Shown: piece after piece, positions 5,870 to 10,643 of the stretch
Numbering within the stretch: position 1 is the stretch's first letter
Layout: each line of letters opens with the position of its first letter
DNA from: Bacteroidota bacterium
GTDB lineage: Bacteria > Bacteroidota > Bacteroidia > AKYH767-A > CANKSK01
Length of the DNA: 10,643 nt
Assembly (NCBI GenBank): GCA_947485425.1
Contig: CANKSK010000017.1
Span: forward strand, 1 to 10,643
Direction: 5' to 3'
The notes under the pieces: model-generated
What the model saw: the letters and a program-made list of their open reading frames with translations, nothing else
The model's database searches: none
What the model was told of the DNA's origin: nothing
Made by a program: the position numbers and the translations under genes

Positions 5870-7594
5870 TTAGATTTTTTTGTTCGCATTATTTTCTGAA
5901 AACAGCAGATAATTTCCTATCGCCAATACATCAAGACCTCCCAATTGAAAGGTAGCGATGGCCTCTGCCGGGGTATTGATGATCGGCTCTTCGTGCATGT
6001 TGAAAGAAGTGTTTACAAGCACGCCGCAGCCGGTTAATTTCTTATATTCGGTAAGAATATCATAATAGGTAGGGTTTGTTTCTCGGGAGACAATCTGAGG
6101 GCGTGCAGTTCCGTCAACGTGTGTGGTAGCAGGTGCTTCAGCCTTTCCTTTGGGTGTTACATCGGAGGTGATGGTCATAAATTGAAAAGGGATGACATCT
6201 TTTTCAGAGATCAAAAAATATTCTTTATAATCCACATCCCGCACATAAGGAGCAAAAGGCATAAATTCAGTACGATTTAATCTGTTGTTGAGCCAGGTAT
6301 TCACGCTGGCATCGGCGGCAGAATATACGATAGAGCGATTTCCCAAAGCCCTTGGACCATATTCCATGGCACCATTGAAACGGGCCACCACTTTCCCATC
6401 AACAATGCATTTGGCAACATCGGCAGCAATGTTTTCAGAACGCGTACTTACCATTTTGGATTCTTCAATGGCTTTTACAATATCTTGATCCGTAAAATTT
6501 CTTCCAGCATATACATTGTCGAGTTTGAGCTTGGGCATACTTCTGTTTTTTTCATACCACAAGCTAAGGGCAGCACCCATATTCAGTCCACCATCGCCCA
6601 TATTTGGAAAAACAAAAATGCTATTGACATTTTCAAGTTCGAGAATTCTTTGATTGACTTTTACATTGGCAAACAATCCACCGGCAAGAAAGACATGGGT
6701 AAGTTGGTTGCCAATAAATTTCCGAATGACTGCAGTAACATATTGACAAACGATTTTTTCGGTATGAAATTGAATCCCTGCTGCGATATCTTCTTTTGAA
6801 AATCCTTTGAGATCTTTTTTCAAACTTTCTATGGCCTTGAGGTGATAACCACCTTTGTTGGCAAAGGAAAGCATAGAAGAATCAAAATAAATATATTTAG
6901 CAAAAATGGCTGCTGTGGCCGATGGATTGCCAAAAGCAGCGAGTCCTGTTATTTTACCTTCATGTCTTAACGGTTTAAAACCGAGTAATTTGGTGACATA
7001 GGCATAGTAATAGGCAGGGGAATGGTAACAAGGAATGCTATGCAGCAAAGTCATGGTGTTATTCTTACACAGATACACCCTTGAACAATATCCTTCTCCG
7101 CTGGCATCGAGTGTGATGGCGAGGCCTTCATCATGCGCCTGGGAATAATATGCAGAAGCGGCATGCGCTTCATGATGATCTATGTATACAAATTCTTTCT
7201 TATATCCCTTTTGACGCAGATAGGATTCTACTTTTTGTTTGACTCCTTTCACCTGTGGTTTCAGGAGGGTACGGGTGAGGGCAAGACCGGCTTCAGAGCC
7301 CAGAAAAAAACGATCCAATCCCAGTTTCGATAGCAGTTGTTTTTTCCAATCGCCTTCTTGTTCATCAAAGCCCACATCAAACTGCGGCATAATTTTTTTT
7401 CCTTCAATGGCGATGGCATCCACATCGGAGAGAGAAATGTCATTGATATTTAAAACTTCATCGAGTGCCAAATAAGGAAACCCATGATGCATTTTAATTC
7501 TGGAAAGGCGTTCTTCATTGATTGCTGTATATCCATTCTCTTTGATTAAAGATACGCCGCTGTCGTGACCGATATTTATTCCTAAAATTTTCAT
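5870..7594 (-). CDS. Carbamoyltransferase, NodU/CmcH family
   Basis: The 574-residue protein has the usual family length and both family domains. The N-terminal Kae1-like half shows INIGHDSG (6-13), EERLSRIK (27-34), the metal-binding DHHEAHA (139-145), TLDASGEG (161-168), HEGKITGLAAFG (211-222) and LAGGLFANVKVN (303-314). The C-terminal half, which in characterised homologues makes carbamoyl-adenylate from carbamoyl phosphate and ATP, shows EYGPRALGNRSI (411-422), MPFAPYV (445-451) and LVNTSFNMHEEPI (526-538). Such enzymes O-carbamoylate Nod factors, antibiotics and polysaccharide sugars. The deacetylase gene ends 32 bp upstream and the acyltransferase starts 63 bp downstream, which points to modification of an envelope glycan. 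The acceptor sugar cannot be told from sequence. All motifs look intact. Confidence 0.93.
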   Translation of the reverse strand: MKILGINIGHDSGVSLIKENGYTAINEERLSRIKMHHGFPYLALDEVLNINDISLSDVDAIAIEGKKIMPQFDVGFDEQEGDWKKQLLSKLGLDRFFLGSEAGLALTRTLLKPQVKGVKQKVESYLRQKGYKKEFVYIDHHEAHAASAYYSQAHDEGLAITLDASGEGYCSRVYLCKNNTMTLLHSIPCYHSPAYYYAYVTKLLGFKPLRHEGKITGLAAFGNPSATAAIFAKYIYFDSSMLSFANKGGYHLKAIESLKKDLKGFSKEDIAAGIQFHTEKIVCQYVTAVIRKFIGNQLTHVFLAGGLFANVKVNQRILELENVNSIFVFPNMGDGGLNMGAALSLWYEKNRSMPKLKLDNVYAGRNFTDQDIVKAIEESKMVSTRSENIAADVAKCIVDGKVVARFNGAMEYGPRALGNRSIVYSAADASVNTWLNNRLNRTEFMPFAPYVRDVDYKEYFLISEKDVIPFQFMTITSDVTPKGKAEAPATTHVDGTARPQIVSRETNPTYYDILTEYKKLTGCGVLVNTSFNMHEEPIINTPAEAIATFQLGGLDVLAIGNYLLFSENNANKKI

Positions 7595-7626
7595 ATGTCT
7601 ATTTCATTTTATGCCTATTCGAATTT

Positions 7627-8499
7627 TCAGGCATCCCATTTATGGAGTTCTATTTTCTGCACTTGTGATACGAAGTTTTGTTTTTGAATATACTCAATAT
7701 GTGTACATAGCTGAACACCTAAATCCATGAGCATTTCTAATTTTTGAAATACAGAACCGCGATTGTAATACATCAAAAAATTAAACAGTTTGCTGTCATG
7801 AATTCCCGGATGCATAAATTTTTCTTGTTCCACATCGATGTCATAGGGATGAAAATATCCCAAGATGGCATTGTTGTTTTTATAATATTTTTTGAAGAGT
7901 GATTTGATGAAGAAGGCTGGCAGCATTCTAAAATATACGCCACCACCAAAAGGCAGGGAGCGAATGCCAAAGGGCTGAATGCTCATGGGTATTTCTAGTA
8001 CACCGTCTACTTGTCTTGGAATTTTTCCAAATTCAGGCCATCCAAACAAAGGATTAGCAGCGGGCAGCACAGAGCTTGAATAGGTAAATCCCATGGATTT
8101 TAAGATGGGATATACCCAAGCTGTTTTTTCGATGATGGAAAAAACAGGAGCCCGATACCCATATATATTTTTAATACCGGCTTTTTGCAATGCCTCCAAA
8201 TTTTTTTCGGTATCTATTTTAAATTCTTCCGGACTTAAGGTATCAATGGTATGGTGTCTGTAGGAATGACAACCAATTTCATGACCTTCGTCTTCAATAG
8301 ATTTGATGAGTGTTGGATATTTTTCTGCCATATCGCCGACCACAAAAAAGGAAGCCTTTGCCTGATAGGTATTCAGAAATTTCAAATAGGCTTCTATCAT
8401 CACAGGCACGCGCTCTTTATATTGCGCGCCATTATCCATTCTCAGGCGAATGTCTTCCAAATCAATGCTAAAGAGATAATAAGGGGCTTCCTTATGCAT
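7627..8499 (-). CDS. Polysaccharide deacetylase, CE4 NodB-like, PEP-CTERM/exosortase-locus type
   Basis: The 290-residue protein should remove N-acetyl groups from a glycan or lipid-linked sugar. CE4 motifs are in order: SIDLED (11-16, catalytic and metal Asp region), ASFFVVG (49-55), GHEIGCHSYRH (72-82, metal-binding HSxxH) and GYRAP (114-118). The C-terminal half carries LPFGGGVYFRMLP (182-194) and YFHPYDID (215-222), features of deacetylases found in exosortase/PEP-CTERM polysaccharide loci (DUF3473-like tail). There is no signal peptide, so it probably acts in the cytoplasm or at the inner membrane face. Its ATG overlaps the end of the DUF2304 gene by 8 bases (ATGCATAA), implying translational coupling. 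No exosortase or PEP-CTERM protein is in the window, so the link to that system is by resemblance only. Confidence 0.88.
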   Translation of the reverse strand: MHKEAPYYLFSIDLEDIRLRMDNGAQYKERVPVMIEAYLKFLNTYQAKASFFVVGDMAEKYPTLIKSIEDEGHEIGCHSYRHHTIDTLSPEEFKIDTEKNLEALQKAGIKNIYGYRAPVFSIIEKTAWVYPILKSMGFTYSSSVLPAANPLFGWPEFGKIPRQVDGVLEIPMSIQPFGIRSLPFGGGVYFRMLPAFFIKSLFKKYYKNNNAILGYFHPYDIDVEQEKFMHPGIHDSKLFNFLMYYNRGSVFQKLEMLMDLGVQLCTHIEYIQKQNFVSQVQKIELHKWDA

Positions 8500-8836
8500 G
8501 ATCCGACTCCTTTTTTTGTTTTAGCAAGGCAATTTCCTGTGCCAGGGTTTTATTTTGCTGCTGCAAGCGCGACAATACCACGGACAAATGCAGTAGGTAT
8601 ATAAAAATGACAAAAATGGTTCCAGTAAAAATCAGATTGGGAGCAGCATACACCCCTACTAGGCGAGAAATGATTTCAAGACCTTGTCGCCAAAAGGAAA
8701 ACAGTATCAAAATGGCCGTACAAATAATCCATACAATGGAATATTCTTCTCTCAGTTTTCCTTTTGTAATCAGTCTTCCAATGTAGACCAAAAAAGATAG
8801 ACTGGCAATAATTGCTATAATCTGAATTTTTTCCAT
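8492..8836 (-). CDS. DUF2304 family small membrane protein
   Basis: The 114-residue protein has three predicted membrane segments (~3-20, ~33-48, ~66-87) followed by a heptad-like coiled tail rich in Gln, Leu and Lys (~88-110). This is the usual DUF2304 architecture, including REEYSIVWI between the first two segments. DUF2304 proteins are recurrent neighbours of DPM1-like GT2 enzymes in polysaccharide loci, as here, and may help them at the membrane, but no biochemical role is established that I can cite. The ATG at 8836 was preferred over the in-frame ATG at 8890 because the extra 18 residues are polar and Cys-rich, unlike the family, and because a promoter-like motif lies between the two starts. 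Confidence 0.85.
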   Translation of the reverse strand: MEKIQIIAIIASLSFLVYIGRLITKGKLREEYSIVWIICTAILILFSFWRQGLEIISRLVGVYAAPNLIFTGTIFVIFIYLLHLSVVLSRLQQQNKTLAQEIALLKQKKESDHA

Positions 8837-8877
8837 ATCAACATTTTTTCTGCATGCATCTGCAAAGCAGTGGTCTG

Positions 8878-8885
8878 CAAATATA
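8878..8885 (-). promoter_or_regulatory. Possible Bacteroidota -7 promoter element
   Basis: On the minus strand this reads TATATTTG, a full match to the TAnnTTTG consensus of the Bacteroidota primary sigma factor. It lies 41 bp upstream of the DUF2304 start, in the only gap over 100 bp within the operon (8837-8949). A convincing TTTG -33 partner is missing, so this is a weak internal-promoter candidate. Confidence 0.3.
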
Positions 8886-8949
8886 TTCATAATGTTTGAA
8901 GAAGGAAAATGCAGCCGTTTTTCAGCGGATTTTTATTTCTTCCGGTAGG

Positions 8950-9675
8950 CTAAAGCTTTTCAGGCCTTCTGTTGCGGGTGCGCAGATAGGTAAAAAACAT
9001 GGCAAGACTCACTTTGAACAAGTAATATAAAGAGGCGAAAGTGCCGATAGAAGAAACGCCTCCTTGTCTTTCACGCATTTCAACGGCTACTTCACCTATC
9101 CGAAGGTTATTAAAAGCATACAAAACGAGGGATTCCGGTTCGGGGTATTCATCGGGATAATTGTTTCCAGCAATTTCCAGGGCTTTTTTGTTGAGCATTC
9201 TTAGGCCGGAGGTGCTATCGGTGATACGCTGACCGGTAAGCATTTTATTGAGAAACATGAAATAGGTAATACCCACTCTGCGCATAAAAGTAGACTGAAA
9301 GCCTATTTTATCGATAAATCTTGAACCAATGACCACATCCAGATTCTTTTCCAGCATGGTTTTGAGCAGTTTTTCAATTTCTGCCGGGGGATGTTGCCCG
9401 TCACCATCAATTTGCACGGCGAAGTCAAAATTTTGTTCCAATGCATATTTAAATCCGGTTTGTACCGCCCCACCGATGCCTAAATTTACAGGCAAATCCA
9501 AGATCACACAATCGGTTTGGGCAGCCACTTGAACGGTTTGATCGCGAGAACAATCATTCACAACGATGGCAACAATATCTATTCCTGTGTTTTTTTTCAG
9601 TGCATTGATTTCATTCACCACCGAAGCAATGGCTTTTTCCTCATTATAGGCAGGAATAACGGCGGCTATTTTCAT
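8950..9675 (-). CDS. GT2 glycosyltransferase, DPM1/polyprenyl-phosphate type
   Basis: The 241-residue GT-A enzyme resembles dolichyl/polyprenyl-phosphate sugar transferases. It shows VIPAYNEE (6-13), VVNDCSRDQT (38-47), NLGIGGAVQTGFKYA (64-78), the DxD-type nucleotide/metal site QIDGDGQHPP (88-97), GSRF (117-120) and TSGLRMLNKKAL (155-166). It probably moves a sugar from a nucleotide donor to a lipid carrier at the inner membrane. It lacks the C-terminal membrane helices of ArnC-type enzymes; the DUF2304 neighbour may supply a membrane anchor (inference). The ATG at 9675 was chosen; the in-frame TTG at 9687 would overlap the upstream gene and add only four residues. The isomerase gene ends 8 bp upstream, so the two are likely co-transcribed. 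Confidence 0.9.
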   Translation of the reverse strand: MKIAAVIPAYNEEKAIASVVNEINALKKNTGIDIVAIVVNDCSRDQTVQVAAQTDCVILDLPVNLGIGGAVQTGFKYALEQNFDFAVQIDGDGQHPPAEIEKLLKTMLEKNLDVVIGSRFIDKIGFQSTFMRRVGITYFMFLNKMLTGQRITDSTSGLRMLNKKALEIAGNNYPDEYPEPESLVLYAFNNLRIGEVAVEMRERQGGVSSIGTFASLYYLFKVSLAMFFTYLRTRNRRPEKL

Positions 9676-9683
9676 ATTTTTTA

Positions 9684-10643
9684 TCAAAAAATCAAGTTTT
9701 TATCAAGGCCTTCTTGAAGAAGGTCGTGCATATGAATAAATCCGGCATACTGCGATCCACGAAGGACGACGAGCTGGGAAATTTTATGTTCTTTCATCAT
9801 TTGCAGGGCTTCTACGGCCATGGTATCGGCATCTATGGTCCTTGGCGCTTTGCTCATGATGGAAGAGGCCTTTGTATCTTTGTAGCTTCCCTGATGCTGC
9901 AGCATGCGCCGCAAATCGCCATCGGTAATAATGCCCACAAGCTTCTTTTTATCGACTACAGCAGTCGCACCGAGTCTTTTTGAGGTTATTTCAAGAATAA
10001 TTTTTTCAAGGTCGTCATTGGGGCCTACCTCAGGTTTTTCGTGTTTGGATAAAAAGTCGCCTGCCTTCATATAGAGTTGTTTACCCAAAGCCCCACCGGG
10101 ATGATATTTTGCGAAATCGGAGGCCGTAAACCCTTTGTGTTGCAGCAGACAAACGGCAAGGGCATCACCCATGGCCATTTGAGCCGTGGTGCTGCTTGTG
10201 GGTGCGAGGTTGTTGGGGCAGGCCTCTTTGGCGACAAAGGTATTCAATACCAAATCGGCATGTGTGGCTAGGTATGAGGATTTGTTTCCGGTCATGGCCA
10301 GGAGTTTATTTCCTGCTGCCTTTAATATAGGCACCAATACCTTTATTTCAGGGGTGTTTCCGCTATTTGAAATACAGATGACGATGTCATCGGGCTGAAT
10401 CATTCCCAGATCGCCATGCACGGCATCCGCAGCATGCATAAAAAAAGCCGGTGTGCCGGTAGAATTGAAGGTAGAAACGATTTTATTGCCCACGATGGCA
10501 CTTTTTCCGATGCCGGTGACAATCACTCTTCCCTTGCTTTCGGAAATGAACAATACACTCTTGATAAAATCTTCATCCAAAAGAGTAATGAGATTTCGAA
10601 TGGAATCAGCCTCATTCTCAAGTGTATCGATCGCTGTTTGTAA
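9684..10643 (-). CDS. kdsD: Arabinose-5-phosphate isomerase, KpsF/GutQ/KdsD family, 5' partial
   Basis: The frame stays open to the window edge, so the true start lies just beyond 10643; 319 residues are visible against a family length near 320-330, so little is missing. The enzyme converts ribulose-5-phosphate to arabinose-5-phosphate, the first step towards Kdo. A SIS domain (~30-165) shows GRVIVTGIGKS (38-48), HAADAVHGDLGM (70-81), ISNSGNTPE (91-99) and TSSTTAQMAMGDALA (149-163). The family signature HPGGALGK follows (181-188), then two CBS domains (~195-250 and ~260-312; VGIITDGDLRR at 236-246, HKISQLVV at 286-293). Being first in the visible operon it ties the cluster to LPS or capsule synthesis. 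The gene could equally be a GutQ- or KpsF-type paralogue; sequence alone does not separate these. Confidence 0.92.
   Translation of the reverse strand, partial: LQTAIDTLENEADSIRNLITLLDEDFIKSVLFISESKGRVIVTGIGKSAIVGNKIVSTFNSTGTPAFFMHAADAVHGDLGMIQPDDIVICISNSGNTPEIKVLVPILKAAGNKLLAMTGNKSSYLATHADLVLNTFVAKEACPNNLAPTSSTTAQMAMGDALAVCLLQHKGFTASDFAKYHPGGALGKQLYMKAGDFLSKHEKPEVGPNDDLEKIILEITSKRLGATAVVDKKKLVGIITDGDLRRMLQHQGSYKDTKASSIMSKAPRTIDADTMAVEALQMMKEHKISQLVVLRGSQYAGFIHMHDLLQEGLDKNLIF

Noticed and set aside
4961..8499. True nodulation-factor biosynthesis cluster
   Set aside because: There is no NodC-type chitin oligosaccharide synthase; the GT2 is of DPM1 type and KdsD points to LPS or capsule instead. 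Only the modification chemistry is similar.
8898..8942. Interrupted inverted repeat gaagaa/ttcttc as a terminator after the GT2 gene
   Set aside because: Only 6 bp plus a 5-bp A/T segment pair, the centre barely pairs, and there is no T-tract in the minus direction.
9676..9687. TTG start at 9687 for the GT2 gene
   Set aside because: It adds four residues, overlaps the upstream stop and uses a rare start, while an ATG follows 12 bases later directly before the conserved VIPAYNEE strand.
10578..10643. kdsD starting at the TTG at 10580
   Set aside because: The frame continues upstream to the window edge with residues that fit the family's N-terminal helix, so the gene is cut by the window instead.

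Overview
The window looks like a chromosomal piece of a Bacteroidota bacterium; I would not place it below phylum level. The evidence is a type IX secretion (T9SS) C-terminal sorting domain on a C25-peptidase-like protein, a Bacteroidota-type lipoprotein, starts without clear Shine-Dalgarno sequences, moderately AT-rich DNA, and REP-like palindromes of a style common in this phylum.

Left part, + strand (1-4327): the 3' part of a very large secreted C25/PorU2-like protein is followed 10 bp later by a lipoprotein with a five-bladed beta-propeller of the glycosidase type. They probably form one transcription unit.

Middle (4328-4960): this gene-free stretch lies between convergent genes and is the most unusual part of the window. 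A 161-bp segment holding both convergent 3' ends is present twice in direct orientation (4233-4393 and 4828-4988, 3 mismatches). The copies enclose 434 bp that carry a cluster of short perfect hairpins and a degenerate array built around the palindrome aatccc-ttc-gggatt. The simplest reading is that the two genes once ended 38 bp apart and that a REP-rich segment was acquired between them, duplicating the junction.

Right part, - strand (4961-10643): a compact surface-polysaccharide operon read from right to left. The order is KdsD-type arabinose-5-phosphate isomerase (start just off the window), DPM1-like GT2 glycosyltransferase, DUF2304 membrane protein, PEP-CTERM/exosortase-type polysaccharide deacetylase, NodU/CmcH carbamoyltransferase, and a GNAT acyltransferase. 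Together these suggest Kdo precursor supply, transfer of sugar to a lipid carrier, and then deacetylation, N-acylation and O-carbamoylation of an envelope glycan. The glycan itself cannot be named from sequence.

No tRNA, rRNA, CRISPR array, complete insertion sequence or phage gene was seen. No wholly new protein system is evident. The best leads are the duplicated junction with its REP-like cargo and the deacetylase/carbamoyltransferase/acyltransferase set, which resembles the NodB/NodU/NodA chemistry.
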